Shown: positions 48,224 through 57,900 of the stretch, piece after piece
How the letters are laid out: the number at the start of each line of letters is the position of its first letter
How positions within the stretch are numbered: the stretch's first letter is position 1
Origin: CAYZJD01 sp964483455
Lineage (GTDB): Bacteria > Acidobacteriota > Terriglobia > Bryobacterales > Bryobacteraceae
Assembly (NCBI GenBank): GCA_964483455.1
Contig: CAZACK010000003.1
Location: 1 to 64,000 of the forward strand
Length of the DNA stretch: 64,000 bases
Direction of reading: 5' to 3'
Notes under the pieces: generated by a model
Database searches by the model: none
What the model was told of the DNA's origin: nothing
What the model saw: the letters and a program-made list of their open reading frames with translations, nothing else
Position numbers and translations under genes: made by a program

Positions 48224-50143
48224 CTACCTGCTTCTCTCCATCGTGCTCGACAGCTCCTCCCACTCGGCCAGCAGTGCGTCCAGTTCCTCCCGCAGCCGCC
48301 CGAGGAGATCGGTGAGGCGCCTGGTCTCCTCGGCGCTGACATACGCCGCCAGCGCCCGCTCGTGGCCTGCGATTTCCGACTCCAGGCGCTCCACTTGCTC
48401 CTCGATCTCGGCGCAGCGCTCCTCGATCTGCCGCAGCTTTATGGGATTCAGCCGCTTCTTCTCCGGCCCTGCCCGCGGCGGCTCCGGCGGGCGCGCCTCC
48501 GGCTGGACCGCCAAGGCCGCCGGCGCCTGCTCCACCACCTGCGTCTTCCGCCACAAGTAATCCTCGTAGTTGCCTGGATACACCTGGACTCGGCCGTCGG
48601 CCACCTCGAACACCCGCGTGGCCAGCTTGTCGATGAAGTAGCGGTCGTGGGAGACGAACAGCAGCGTTCCGGAAAAGTCCTCGAGCGCAGCCAGCAGCAC
48701 GTCCTTGGCGCGCATGTCCAGGTGGTTGGTCGGCTCGTCGAGCAGCAGGAAGTTCGACGGGTGCAACAGCAGCCTCGCGATGGCGTACCGGTTGCGCTCG
48801 CCGCCGGAGAGAACGCCGATCGGCTTGAAAACGTCCTCCTCGGAGAAAAGAAAACACCCGAGCAGGCCGCGTAATTCGGTCTGCGTCATCCGGGGCGCAA
48901 GCGCCCCGAGATCGTCGAGCAGCGTCACCGAAGAGTCCAGCTCGCGGTACTGGTCCTGGGCGAAATAGTCCACCTCGACGTTGTGCCCCAGCCGGATCCC
49001 CCCGGAGGTTGGCGGCTCGATGCCCGCGAGCAGCTTGATCAGCGTCGATTTGCCCGCTCCGTTCACGCCGACCAGCGCCACGCGGTCGCCGCGCTCGATG
49101 ACGAAGCCGGCGTCCTCGAAGACGGTCTTCGCGCCGTAGCTCTTCCCAAGCCTTTGCGCCTCGGCGACGATCCGGCCGCTCGGCCGCGGCTGCGGAAACG
49201 CGAACCGGATCGTCGCCGCCTCTGGCGGAGGCAGCTCGATCTTCTCCATCCGCTCGATTTCCTTGATCCGGCTCTGCACCTGCCGCGCCTTGGTGGCCGT
49301 GTAGCGAAAGCGGTTGATGAATGCTTCGAGCTGACGGATCTTGTCCTGCTGGTTCTTGTGGGCTGCCTCCAGCGTGGCCCGCCGTTCCTCCTTGAGCTGC
49401 AAGTATCGCGAGTAGTTCCCCGAGTAGAAATGAATCCGCTTGTTCCAGATCTCGACGATCTGCCGCGTGGCCACATCGAGAAAGAACCGGTCGTGCGAGA
49501 CAAGGACGAAGGCGTACGGATAGTGCGCCAGGTAGTCTTCGAGCCAGTTCCGGGCTTCCAGGTCGAGATGGTTGGTCGGCTCATCCAGCAGCAGCAGATT
49601 TGGCTTTTCGAGCAGCAGTTTGGCGAGCGCGATGCGCATTTGCCAGCCGCCGGAGAACTCCTCGGTGCGCCGCGTCCAGTCGTCCTTGAGGAAGCTGAGG
49701 CCGGTCAGCACCGCGCCGGCCTGGGCCTCGAGCGCGTATCCGTCCCGTGCGCGGAACTCGCCCTCGAGGCGCTGGAAGCGATCGGCAACGGCGTGGTATT
49801 CGGCCCCGGAGGGATCCAGCTCGCACATGCGCCGGGTGAGGCTCTCCATCTCCTGTTCCATCCCGCGCAGGCCCGCGAACACCGAGAGGCACTCGTCGAA
49901 GACGGTCCTTCCCGAGAGTTCCAGGCCGTATTGGGGCAGGTATCCGACGCTGATGCCCCTGGTGGCGGAAAGGGAACCGTTGTCGAGCCATTCCAGGCCG
50001 GCGAGAATCCGTAGCAGCGTCGTCTTGCCGGTGCCGTTGGCGCCGACCAGGCCGATGCGGTCGGTGGGGTTGACTTGCCAGGAAACGTTTTCAAACAGCA
50101 GCTTTTCGCCGAAACGCTTGCCGGCGGCCGTGAAGGAGATCAT
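48224..50143 (-). CDS. ABC-F family ATP-binding protein
   Basis: 639 residues with two ABC domains and no membrane segment. Domain 1: LVGANGTGKTTLLRILAGL, signature FSGGWQMRIALAK, Walker B LLLLDEPTNHLDLEARNWLE. Domain 2: LVGVNGAGKSTLIKLLAGI, signature LSGGERNRYAIAR, Walker B LLLLDEPTNHLDMRAKDVLL. The P-site/linker helix (LKEERRATLEAAHKNQ, INRFRYTATKARQVQSR) joins them, and a C-terminal coiled coil (about 555-635) resembles the Uup/YheS arrangement. ABC-F proteins act on the ribosome as translation factors or, in some branches, antibiotic-resistance factors. Twelve bases after accD. Confidence 0.92.
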   Translation of the reverse strand: MISFTAAGKRFGEKLLFENVSWQVNPTDRIGLVGANGTGKTTLLRILAGLEWLDNGSLSATRGISVGYLPQYGLELSGRTVFDECLSVFAGLRGMEQEMESLTRRMCELDPSGAEYHAVADRFQRLEGEFRARDGYALEAQAGAVLTGLSFLKDDWTRRTEEFSGGWQMRIALAKLLLEKPNLLLLDEPTNHLDLEARNWLEDYLAHYPYAFVLVSHDRFFLDVATRQIVEIWNKRIHFYSGNYSRYLQLKEERRATLEAAHKNQQDKIRQLEAFINRFRYTATKARQVQSRIKEIERMEKIELPPPEAATIRFAFPQPRPSGRIVAEAQRLGKSYGAKTVFEDAGFVIERGDRVALVGVNGAGKSTLIKLLAGIEPPTSGGIRLGHNVEVDYFAQDQYRELDSSVTLLDDLGALAPRMTQTELRGLLGCFLFSEEDVFKPIGVLSGGERNRYAIARLLLHPSNFLLLDEPTNHLDMRAKDVLLAALEDFSGTLLFVSHDRYFIDKLATRVFEVADGRVQVYPGNYEDYLWRKTQVVEQAPAALAVQPEARPPEPPRAGPEKKRLNPIKLRQIEERCAEIEEQVERLESEIAGHERALAAYVSAEETRRLTDLLGRLREELDALLAEWEELSSTMERSR

Positions 50144-50155
50144 CGGACGGCGGGA

Positions 50156-51022
50156 TCAGGCCGCGACGGGACCGCAGAAGAAATCGAGGGACCTGGCGAT
50201 GAACCCCTTCATCTCAGGCCGCCGAACGACTGCATCGAGGAAGCCGTGCTGGAGCAGGAACTCGCTGCGCTGGAAGCCCTCAGGCAGTTTTTGCCGGATG
50301 GTCTGCTCGATCACCCGAGGACCGGCGAAGCCGATGAGCGCGCCGGGCTCGGCGATGTTCAGATCGCCGAGCATCGCGAAACTCGCGGTGACGCCGCCGG
50401 TGGTGGGATCGGTCAGGACGCTGATGAACGGGATCCGCGCCTCGTCGAGCCGCATCAGCGCCGCGGAGATCTTCGCCATCTGCATGAGGCTGACCGCACC
50501 CTCCTGCATCCGCGCTCCACCCGAGGCCGAAACAACAATCAGAGGCTCGTGTTTGGCAAGCGAACGCTCGATGGCCCTCGTGATCTTCTCGCCAATGACG
50601 GCCCCCATGCTGCCGCCGATGAATTTCAACTCCAGCGAGCAGATCTGCACCTTCCGGCCCTGGAGGGCGCCGGCGGCGGAGATGAGCGCGTCCTTGAGCG
50701 ACGTGCTGCTCTGCATGGCTGACAGCCGTCCCTTGTACGGCTTCTGGTCGACGAACTCCAGCGGGTCGTTCGAGGCAAGGTCGCGGTCGAACTCCTCCCA
50801 CCTACCCTCATCGAGCAGGAGCCGCAGGCGGGCGGCGGCGTCGATCTTGAAATGGTAGTCGCACTTGGGACACACCTGGAAGCTGTCCTCGAGCGCTTTG
50901 CGCCAGATAATCTGGGCGCACGAGTCGCATTTGAGCCACAGCCCGTCGGTGCGGACACGCTTCTCGGCATCCTGGCGCGAGGCGGCCGGACGCGGCGATT
51001 TTTCTCGGGTAAACCAGGCCAT
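50156..51022 (-). CDS. accD: acetyl-CoA carboxylase carboxyltransferase subunit beta
   Basis: 288 residues, typical length. The N-terminal zinc ribbon has C-x2-C-x15-C-x2-C (CDSC and CPKC). The crotonase-fold carboxyltransferase domain contains LDEGRWEEFD, PYKGRLSAMQ, IGGSMGAVIGEKITRAIE, VVSASGGARMQEGAVSLMQ and ISVLTDPTTGGVTASFAMLG, all classic AccD. It works with AccA to carboxylate acetyl-CoA to malonyl-CoA for fatty-acid synthesis. It lies between cobO (9 bases) and the ABC-F gene (12 bases). Confidence 0.97.
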   Translation of the reverse strand: MAWFTREKSPRPAASRQDAEKRVRTDGLWLKCDSCAQIIWRKALEDSFQVCPKCDYHFKIDAAARLRLLLDEGRWEEFDRDLASNDPLEFVDQKPYKGRLSAMQSSTSLKDALISAAGALQGRKVQICSLELKFIGGSMGAVIGEKITRAIERSLAKHEPLIVVSASGGARMQEGAVSLMQMAKISAALMRLDEARIPFISVLTDPTTGGVTASFAMLGDLNIAEPGALIGFAGPRVIEQTIRQKLPEGFQRSEFLLQHGFLDAVVRRPEMKGFIARSLDFFCGPVAA

Positions 51023-51031
51023 GCGGCTGAC

Positions 51032-51565
51032 TCAGTACTCGATTCCTCGCTGGGCGAGGATTCCTTTCTGGTACGGGTGCTTGATCTCCTTGACCTCGCT
51101 GACGAGGTCGGCGGCTTCCACGAGCTCGGGATGGGCGTTCCGGCCGGTGCAGATCACGTGGAGATTCTCCGGGCGAGCGGCCAAGCCCTCCAGAACGCTG
51201 CCGATCGGCACCATTCCGTAGTGGACGGCGTAGTTGATCTCGTCCAGGATGAGCATGTCGTACTTGCCGGACTGCATCGCCTCCACGGCCGCCTTCCAGG
51301 CTTCCTGCGCCAGGCGGACATCCTCGGGGTCGGGCTTCTCGGCGCCCACCTTGACAAAGCCGCGTCCCATCACCCGGATCTCAAAGGAATCGCCGAGCAT
51401 CTTGGCGGCATCCAGCTCGCCGTAATGCCAGGATCCCTTGATGAACTGGATCATGAGGATCTTCAGTCCCTGGCCGGCGGCACGGAACGCCGTGCCCATG
51501 GCCGCCGAAGTCTTGCCTTTCCCGTTGCCGGTGAAGACGATGAGAAGACCGCGCCGATCTTCCAT
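51032..51565 (-). CDS. cobO: cob(I)yrinic acid a,c-diamide adenosyltransferase
   Basis: 177 residues of the CobO/BtuR/CobA type. The P-loop is LIVFTGNGKGKTSAAMGTAF near residue 8, followed by ILMIQFIKGSWHYGELDAA and the strand DMLILDEINYAVHYGMVP. VICTGRNAHPELVEAADLVSE and KHPYQKGILAQRGIEY close the family. It transfers adenosine from ATP to cobalt for adenosylcobalamin synthesis or salvage. No other cobalamin gene is in the window. It follows rlmH by 9 bases. Confidence 0.94.
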   Translation of the reverse strand: MEDRRGLLIVFTGNGKGKTSAAMGTAFRAAGQGLKILMIQFIKGSWHYGELDAAKMLGDSFEIRVMGRGFVKVGAEKPDPEDVRLAQEAWKAAVEAMQSGKYDMLILDEINYAVHYGMVPIGSVLEGLAARPENLHVICTGRNAHPELVEAADLVSEVKEIKHPYQKGILAQRGIEY

Positions 51566-51574
51566 CGTCTTACG

Positions 51575-52003
51575 TTAGCGCGGGTACGGATGACCCCGCA
51601 ACGTCGCGAAGGCGCGATAGATCTGCTCGGCGAGCAGCACGCGGGCAAGCTCGTGGGGAAGAGTCAGCGGCGACAGGGACAGTAGCAGTTCGGCGCGGTC
51701 GCGCCAGCCGGGGGGCGGACCGTCGTGGCCGCCGACAAGAAACACCAGGTCGCGCCCCTCGCCTTCGGCTGTCTCCACCAGCCGGGCGAACGCCGCCGAA
51801 TCCATGACTCTGCCGTGGGGGTCGAGCAGGATCTTTCTGGCCGCCGCATGGCGCGACCAGAGATCGGACTTGGCAGGCTTGATCTCCGCCATCTCGCAGC
51901 GCGCGTAGCGGCTGGCCCGCTTGAGATACTCTGCGGCCAGGGCGTTGGCGTGGGCATCGCGGGGCTTACCGATGAAATAGAGGAAGAGGCGCACGATCTT
52001 CAT
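51575..52003 (-). CDS. rlmH: 23S rRNA (pseudouridine-1915 N3)-methyltransferase RlmH
   Basis: 142 residues of the SPOUT-class RlmH. GRVMDSAAFARLVETA and VFLVGGHDGPPPGWRDRAE form the knotted SAM site, and LTLPHELARVLLAEQIYRAF with the C-terminal RGHPYPR is the conserved ending (family form LP.E..R.lL.EQlYRA...G.pYH). The final residue pattern has YPR rather than YH. The ATG ending at 52003 gives the family length. First gene of the minus-strand housekeeping run rlmH-cobO-accD-ABC-F. Confidence 0.93.
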   Translation of the reverse strand: MKIVRLFLYFIGKPRDAHANALAAEYLKRASRYARCEMAEIKPAKSDLWSRHAAARKILLDPHGRVMDSAAFARLVETAEGEGRDLVFLVGGHDGPPPGWRDRAELLLSLSPLTLPHELARVLLAEQIYRAFATLRGHPYPR

Positions 52004-52248
52004 TGTGCCTGACGGCGAGGCGAGGGGCGGCCATGTCACCAAAGGGCCTCGCCAACAAAGGTCTGGCGCGCCTTTTCGCGCAACATTCAGACTGAACCGA
52101 ATGGCAGTGTCGAAACAAGGCGTCAGCCCCTTTTGGTACGATGCAGTCATCACCACATCGCCCGAGTGTGTGGTGGGAGTGTAGGTCGAGCCAACTGGGA
52201 GATGGCTGGTTGGCGGTGGTATCGTGGAGTCGTTAGATCAGCACGGCG

Positions 52249-53904
52249 ATGACTCGCGAACTGGTAGTCCGCACCCCCGACGGCCGGTCGAAGACCGTGA
52301 ACCTGGACGGGGACCGGCTATCGATCGGCCGGTCCACCAATAACGATCTGTGCTACACGGAAGACGCGGGCCTTTCCCGCCAGCACCTTGTGTTGGAGCG
52401 CGACGGCGATGACTGGCTGGTGCGGGACCTCGGCAGCAAAAACGGCACGATGGTCAACGGGGAGCGGATCGTCGCGGCGCAGCGGCTGCGCCCGGGCGAC
52501 CGGATCACCGTCGGCCACCTGGTGATCCTGTTCGACGACCCGTTCGGCGGGATCGCCGAGAGCGTCGTCTTCGTGGACGCGCCGCAGGCCGACGTGCCGG
52601 CGTCCTCCACCGTCATCGCCCGCCTGGAAAACCTCCTCGGCGAAACGCCGCCGGAACAAAGAGCCGCCCAGGCGATGTCCTTCATCGACACCGACATCCG
52701 CGTGAAGGCGCTGATCCACGCCGGCCGGGAACTGGCCGGCCACCGCCCGCTTGCCGACCTGTTCCCGCTGATTCTGGACCTGGCGCTCGATGCAGTGGAC
52801 GCCGAGCGCGGGGTGCTCCTCACGCTCGAAGGGGACAACCTGGTGGTGCGGGCGGCGCGTGGAGAGAGCTTCCGCATCAGCAGTGCGGTGAGGGACCGCG
52901 TCGTCAACCAGCGCTCCTCGCTGCTGGTGCGGGACGCCATGAACGAAGACGCGTTCCGCGAGCGCGTGAGCATTCAGCAGCACAACGTTCGGGGAATGAT
53001 GGCCGTGCCGCTCCAGACCAGTGACCGGGTCATCGGGCTGGTTTACATCGACAGTCCGAACCTGATGCGCGAGTTCACCCGCGAGGATCTGAATCTCCTC
53101 ACCGTCATGGCCAACGTGGCCGCCATCCGCCTGGAGCATGCGCGCCTGTCCGATGTGGAGCAGGCCGAGCGCATCATGGCGCGCGATCTGGAGCAGGCGG
53201 CGGAGATCCAGCGGCGGCTGCTGCCAGAGAAGTCCCCGGAAGTTCCGGGCCTGGACCTTGCCGGCTACAATGCGCCCTGCCGGACCGTCGGCGGAGATTA
53301 TTACGACTTCTTCACTTGTTCTGATGGCCGCGTGGCGATCGTGGTCGCCGACGTCTCCGGCAAAGGAATGCCCGCGGCTCTGCTCATGTCCAGCCTTCAG
53401 GCTAGGGTGCAGGTTCTGGCGGACGACCCGAGTGACGTCGGCGCGCTGGTGGCGAAGTTGAACCGCCTGCTTTGCGCCAACATTCCGAGCAACCGGTTTA
53501 TCAGCCTCTTCCTCGGTGTCCTCGACCCGGCCACCGGAGAACTGGCGTACTGCAATGCCGGCCACAATCCGCCGGTGCTCATCCGCGCCGATGGGCAGAT
53601 TGAGTGGCTTCACGGCGGCGGACCGATCCTCGGCATCCTCTCCAAGGCGCCCTACGAGGAGAAGCGGAGCCGCATCGGGCCGGGCGAGTTCGTGGTGCTC
53701 TACAGCGACGGCGTCACGGAGATGACCGACCCGGGCAACGAGGAGTTCGGCGAGCAACGCCTGGCTCAGGTCCTCGCCGGACGGCGAGCGGAAACCGCTT
53801 CGGCGCTGGTGGACGCCGTGAGGGCCGAATTGTCGCAGTTTGCCGCCGGCGCCAATCCTGCGGATGACTTGACGCTGGTGGTGGCCAAGCGCACCAACAC
53901 GTAG
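52249..53904 (+). CDS. FHA-GAF-PP2C (SpoIIE/RsbU-type) serine phosphatase
   Basis: 551 residues, three domains, no membrane helix. FHA (about 1-95): LSIGRSTNNDLCYTEDAGLS, SRQHLVLERD, LGSKNGTMVNGERI, with the phosphothreonine-binding Arg, Ser-Arg-His and Asn. GAF (about 150-310): DAERGVLLTLEGDNLVV, GMMAVPLQTSDRVIGLVYID. PP2C-SIGMA (about 320-548): DLAGYNAPCRTVGGDYYDFF, VADVSGKGMPAALLMSSLQA, FVVLYSDGVTEMTDPG and ADDLTLVVAKR, holding the metal Asp residues. Such phosphatases act in partner-switching pathways on phosphorylated anti-sigma antagonists. Followed after 88 bases by the large NTPase. Confidence 0.92.
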   Translation: MTRELVVRTPDGRSKTVNLDGDRLSIGRSTNNDLCYTEDAGLSRQHLVLERDGDDWLVRDLGSKNGTMVNGERIVAAQRLRPGDRITVGHLVILFDDPFGGIAESVVFVDAPQADVPASSTVIARLENLLGETPPEQRAAQAMSFIDTDIRVKALIHAGRELAGHRPLADLFPLILDLALDAVDAERGVLLTLEGDNLVVRAARGESFRISSAVRDRVVNQRSSLLVRDAMNEDAFRERVSIQQHNVRGMMAVPLQTSDRVIGLVYIDSPNLMREFTREDLNLLTVMANVAAIRLEHARLSDVEQAERIMARDLEQAAEIQRRLLPEKSPEVPGLDLAGYNAPCRTVGGDYYDFFTCSDGRVAIVVADVSGKGMPAALLMSSLQARVQVLADDPSDVGALVAKLNRLLCANIPSNRFISLFLGVLDPATGELAYCNAGHNPPVLIRADGQIEWLHGGGPILGILSKAPYEEKRSRIGPGEFVVLYSDGVTEMTDPGNEEFGEQRLAQVLAGRRAETASALVDAVRAELSQFAAGANPADDLTLVVAKRTNT

Positions 53905-53992
53905 ATTTTCTCCGCCGGGGCCGCGGCAACGCCGGCCTGGAAGGGAATCACGCAACGGGCGGGAGTTGCCCGAGCACACGAAGGAAGCCGGC

Positions 53993-56767
53993 GTGGCGAA
54001 CCTGGTCGAGACCTGGAAGATACTCAGCGAGGACATCGACGGCCGCAGCCGCGGACTTGCCGCCGGGGTGGCGGAAGCCTGGAACCACGTCCAATCGCTC
54101 AGCCGGATGTTGGACCAGCGCCTCCGGGAGCAGGACCCGCTCTCCGTTGCGCCCGGCGGCACGGAGTCCTTGCAAACCCTGTTTCAAGGGCTCGCCGAAC
54201 GCCTGCTGTTTGAGCCCCTCGCCCTTTACAGGAAGAAACGGCCACTGCTTTCCGTCCTGTCCGCGATCCGGGACTACGAAGCGGGTTTGGATAGCGCGGT
54301 CGAAAGGCTCCCGCTGACATACTGCGTTTCCGGCCGTGAACTGGCGATGTTGCCGGGCGCGGAAGGCGTCCGGAACTGGCGCAGGCAATGGCTGCGATGG
54401 CGGAACCGCGCCAGGGACATCCCATTGCGCGGCATCGTCTCGGGACATCTCCAGCGGGACATCCTCTGCCGCGGGGCGATCGATGGCGCCATCCAGCTGC
54501 TGCTGACTCGATCGTGCCTGCATCTCCTGGGCCCTTGGCAGATGCACCGGCAGCATGCGTTGAAGCTCCAGTCAGGCGTGCGCAGCCCGGGCGCGCTGGA
54601 AATTGAACGCCGGCGGTGGGCCGAGGAAGCCGAAGAACTCGCGCGCCGGATGGCGCCGCTCCTGGACGCCTGCGGCAAATGGGCAGGTTCGGCCACCCGC
54701 CGTCTAACGGCGGCGGTGAGCGGAAGTTTGTCCGAACCATCGAGGCGCACCCGGACGCTGCGATCCGAACGGCAGCAGCGCCGCCTGCATTACTGGGAGC
54801 GGCAGCAGCGGGCGGTCCAGGCCATCCTGGAAACGGAAGGCGCTCTCGCCGCCTTGGCGGCCGACATGACCGGGGAAATCGCGAGAACCCTGGAATCCAT
54901 TCAGCTCGAACACGACCAGCTTCTGCGGGAACTGGAGGACAGCATCGATTGGCTGGAGGCATGGTCCGCCGGCGCTGGGGAGTTCCCGTCTCCCCAGGTG
55001 ACACTGATTCCCGCCGAGGAACGGGCCAAAGACTGGGAGCGCCGGGTGTTGGATCGCTCGCGTGCACGGCTGCCGGTCAGCATCGAGGTCATCGCACCTC
55101 GAGGCGCGCTTCCCGGACGCGGAAGTCCGTGGCGCGACCTGCAACCGGGCAAGATATTCTCCGGAGTCGTGGCCGCGTCGGGAACGCCGAGGCTGCTTGC
55201 CGCCTTCTGCGACGCGGCGGCAGGGCCTCGGCTCCTTTTGCGGGAAATCGAACACGCGCGTGAGGTGGTGGCGTTCGCCGAAGAGACGGCCAGGGTGGAA
55301 GGCGAGAACGGGCAGGCCGCGGCGCGGGAGGCGGTTCGGAACGTCCGGTCGCTCCTGCTCTACCGGCGGAAGATGGCGCCGGAGGTTCGCCCGGCCTCGG
55401 AAGCCGCCCTTGTCCGGACAACCGCCATCGTGCTCCTGGAATGCCACGCCGCTCTGGAAATCGGGCGGCTGGGACTGTTCGCTCACCTGACCAGGCAGCG
55501 GGGCCTGCAAGCCGTCAAGCGAGCGCGGGATCTGCTTCTGGCGGGACTGCGCACGTCTACTCGTAGAGCCTGGCTGACTGCGCGCCGCGTGTCCGAGCAG
55601 GCCCTCATCAGGATCGGCTGGCTCCCGCCCCCCAGGCCCCGCCTCGACCCGGTCGGCCGCCGGGCTCATCTCGGGCAGGTCCTCGATCTCCGGTTGCGCG
55701 ACAGAGACTTGCCGATGATCTACCGGCGCCTGTTTCGCCTCACTCCCGTCGAGGACCCCAGGTTCCTGGTCGGGCGAGAGGCGGAGATGGCCGGCCTGGC
55801 GGAAGCGTTTGCCCGCTGGAACTCCGGGCTGCGAGGCTCGGCCGTCGTTGTCGGCGCCCGCGGCAGCGGCAAGACAAGCCTGCTCAATAGCGCGGTCGCC
55901 GGCATCTTCGGCGGTCTGCCCACGGTTCGTGGCCAATTGTCCGCCAGGGTGACGACCGTCGAACAGATGCATGGACTCTTGCGGAACCTCGTGCAACTGC
56001 CGGAGGATTCGGACGTGGCCCGCGCCCTGGCGGAGAGGCGGCGGGTGCTGATCATTGAAGAGCTGGAGCGTTCGTTCCTGCGAGTCATCAACGGCTTCGA
56101 AGGTCTGCGGGAGCTGCTCACCCTGATCTACCGGACGTCGGACACTACCTTGTGGATCTTCAGTATCAACGAGACCGCGTTCCGATATCTGGATGCTGTC
56201 GTCGGGCTTGGGCGGCACTTTTCGCACCGGATCAACGCGATGTCGGTCACGCGCGAGGACCTGATCGGAGCCATCCGCCAGCGCCACGATCTGACCGGGC
56301 TGAGGCTGGAATTCGCGCCTTTGCCGCCGGAGGATCCCAGGGTGAGCCGCATTCGACGCCTGCTCGGCCTGGAGCAGGATCCTGAGCAACTCTTTTTCGA
56401 CTCCCTGCACCGGCAATCGGAGGGCATCTTCCGCTCCGCCTTCCAGCTTTGGCAGGGATCGATCGAAAGGGTCGAAGACGGGGTCGTCCACATGCGGCAG
56501 CCCCTGGTTCCGAACTATGGCCCGCTGCTGTCCGAACTCGTCCAGGAGGACCTCTTCGCACTGCAAGCGATCCTTCAGCACGGGGGTTTAACGGCGGAGG
56601 AGGTCGCGCGGGTGAGCCGTCGGGCCGTCCACGACAGCGAGCGCTGCCTGGAGCGCCTGCGGCTCCTGGAAATTCTGGAGCCGGAGCCCGATTGTCTCGG
56701 CCTGCGCGTTCGCCCCGAGGCGGGGCTGTTCGTCCGCGAGGCGCTTCACCGGCATAACCTGTGGTAA
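53993..56767 (+). CDS. large coiled-coil protein with C-terminal AAA/STAND-like NTPase domain
   Basis: 924 residues from a GTG with a good ribosome site (AAGGAA, six-base spacing); a TTG at 53966 is possible. The first about 590 residues are helical with several coiled-coil stretches (RRRWAEEAEELARRMAP, LESIQLEHDQLLRELED) and have no recognised family. The NTPase starts around residue 590: LVGREAEMAGLAEAFARWN, Walker A VVVGARGSGKTSLLNS (about 621), then RRRVLIIEELERSFLRVING as Walker B (about 684), and DTTLWIFSINETAFRYLDA as a sensor region. A winged-helix-like tail follows (LQHGGLTAEEVARVSRRAVH). Followed after 10 bases by the MscS gene and an ideal Shine-Dalgarno. Confidence 0.75.
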   Translation: MANLVETWKILSEDIDGRSRGLAAGVAEAWNHVQSLSRMLDQRLREQDPLSVAPGGTESLQTLFQGLAERLLFEPLALYRKKRPLLSVLSAIRDYEAGLDSAVERLPLTYCVSGRELAMLPGAEGVRNWRRQWLRWRNRARDIPLRGIVSGHLQRDILCRGAIDGAIQLLLTRSCLHLLGPWQMHRQHALKLQSGVRSPGALEIERRRWAEEAEELARRMAPLLDACGKWAGSATRRLTAAVSGSLSEPSRRTRTLRSERQQRRLHYWERQQRAVQAILETEGALAALAADMTGEIARTLESIQLEHDQLLRELEDSIDWLEAWSAGAGEFPSPQVTLIPAEERAKDWERRVLDRSRARLPVSIEVIAPRGALPGRGSPWRDLQPGKIFSGVVAASGTPRLLAAFCDAAAGPRLLLREIEHAREVVAFAEETARVEGENGQAAAREAVRNVRSLLLYRRKMAPEVRPASEAALVRTTAIVLLECHAALEIGRLGLFAHLTRQRGLQAVKRARDLLLAGLRTSTRRAWLTARRVSEQALIRIGWLPPPRPRLDPVGRRAHLGQVLDLRLRDRDLPMIYRRLFRLTPVEDPRFLVGREAEMAGLAEAFARWNSGLRGSAVVVGARGSGKTSLLNSAVAGIFGGLPTVRGQLSARVTTVEQMHGLLRNLVQLPEDSDVARALAERRRVLIIEELERSFLRVINGFEGLRELLTLIYRTSDTTLWIFSINETAFRYLDAVVGLGRHFSHRINAMSVTREDLIGAIRQRHDLTGLRLEFAPLPPEDPRVSRIRRLLGLEQDPEQLFFDSLHRQSEGIFRSAFQLWQGSIERVEDGVVHMRQPLVPNYGPLLSELVQEDLFALQAILQHGGLTAEEVARVSRRAVHDSERCLERLRLLEILEPEPDCLGLRVRPEAGLFVREALHRHNLW

Positions 56768-56777
56768 GGAGGCCACC

Positions 56778-57596
56778 ATGCGCTCGGCGCCCCCGGCGGC
56801 GATTCTAAGCGCCGCCGAGCAAGAGATAGAGATTCTGCAATACTTTACCCCCGCGAGGCTCGCAACCGCCGCGCTGATCCTGTTCGGCGCCTGGGTATTC
56901 ATCCGCTACGCGGCGAAGCTGCTGAACGTCATCGCCGCGCGCGGTCCGCGAGCTCGGTTCCTCGCCAAGTGGATCGAGCCGGTCCTCCGCATCACGCTCT
57001 GGTTCGCGGCCTTCTTCCTCTCGATTCAGGTGCTCGCGCCCTCCAGGGAAACATTCCTGGCGGTGGTCGGCTCGGCGGCGATCGCCATTGGGCTGGGCGC
57101 CCAGGACCTGGTCAAGAACTTTGTCGGCGGGCTGGTGATCCTGGTCGACCGCCCGTACCAGCTTGGAGACCGGGTCAGGATCGGCGACGCCTATGGCGAG
57201 ATCGACCACATCGGCCTGCGCAGCACGAAGCTGACCACGCCCGAGGACACCCGGGTCACGATTCCAAACGCGGACATCCTGACCAGCAAGGCGTTCAACG
57301 CCAACTCCGGCGTGCCCGACTGCCAGGTGGTGACGGACCTCTTCCTGCCCGTCCACAGCGATCTCGACGAGGCGCTCCGCATCGGTTACGAGGCGGCGTA
57401 CACGTCTCCGTACGTCTATCTCGCCAAGCCGGTGGTGGTGCTGGTGGCCGATGAGTTCCAGCGGCGTCCTTACCTTCGGCTTCGCGTGAAAGCTTACATT
57501 CACGACCACCGCTTCGAACCAATGATGCAGAGCGACATCAGCGCCCGCGCCATGGCGGAGTTCCAGCGCATGGGCATGCTGGCCGACTGGAAATAA
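56778..57596 (+). CDS. MscS-family mechanosensitive channel
   Basis: 272 residues. Two N-terminal helices (LATAALILFGAWVFIRYAAK, ITLWFAAFFLSIQVLAP) and the pore-lining third helix with AVVGSAAIAIGLGAQDLVKNF are followed by the conserved beta domain VILVDRPYQLGDRVRIGDAYG and GLRSTKLTTPEDTRVTIPNA. A C-terminal alpha/beta domain ends the protein. Ion flow would relieve turgor or carry signals. AAGGAGG stands 5 bases before the ATG, so translation is strong and close behind the NTPase stop. The NTPase neighbour suggests gating or assembly coupling. Confidence 0.92.
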   Translation: MRSAPPAAILSAAEQEIEILQYFTPARLATAALILFGAWVFIRYAAKLLNVIAARGPRARFLAKWIEPVLRITLWFAAFFLSIQVLAPSRETFLAVVGSAAIAIGLGAQDLVKNFVGGLVILVDRPYQLGDRVRIGDAYGEIDHIGLRSTKLTTPEDTRVTIPNADILTSKAFNANSGVPDCQVVTDLFLPVHSDLDEALRIGYEAAYTSPYVYLAKPVVVLVADEFQRRPYLRLRVKAYIHDHRFEPMMQSDISARAMAEFQRMGMLADWK

Positions 57597-57900
57597 CGGC
57601 GCCTTTCCGAGATTCGTCCGCTTGGGAGTCGCATTTGAGGGCCCCGAGCCGACAACAGACGACGAAGATCGCCGAGGCGCACCACCCCGTCGGAAACACT
57701 GTCAGCTCCGCCCGGAAGCTGCTCGGCACCAGACACGGGAGCCGATACCGAACCGGGAACCAGAGAGCGGTTGCAGGCCCTTTCATCCCAGGACATTCCT
57801 GATTCTTGCCGGCTTTCCGGCTGACGGAGCATTCCTGCCGTTTGGTTGTTGACTCTTGCCCTTTGCCTTGCGCGGCCGAAGACGTGCGGTCTCTCCGCGC
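57597..57900. other. convergent intergenic region without recognised gene
   Basis: About 300 bases between the MscS stop and the xylanase stop. Several short open frames exist on both strands but none has coding character. No terminator-type hairpin with a T-run was found. Confidence 0.5.
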
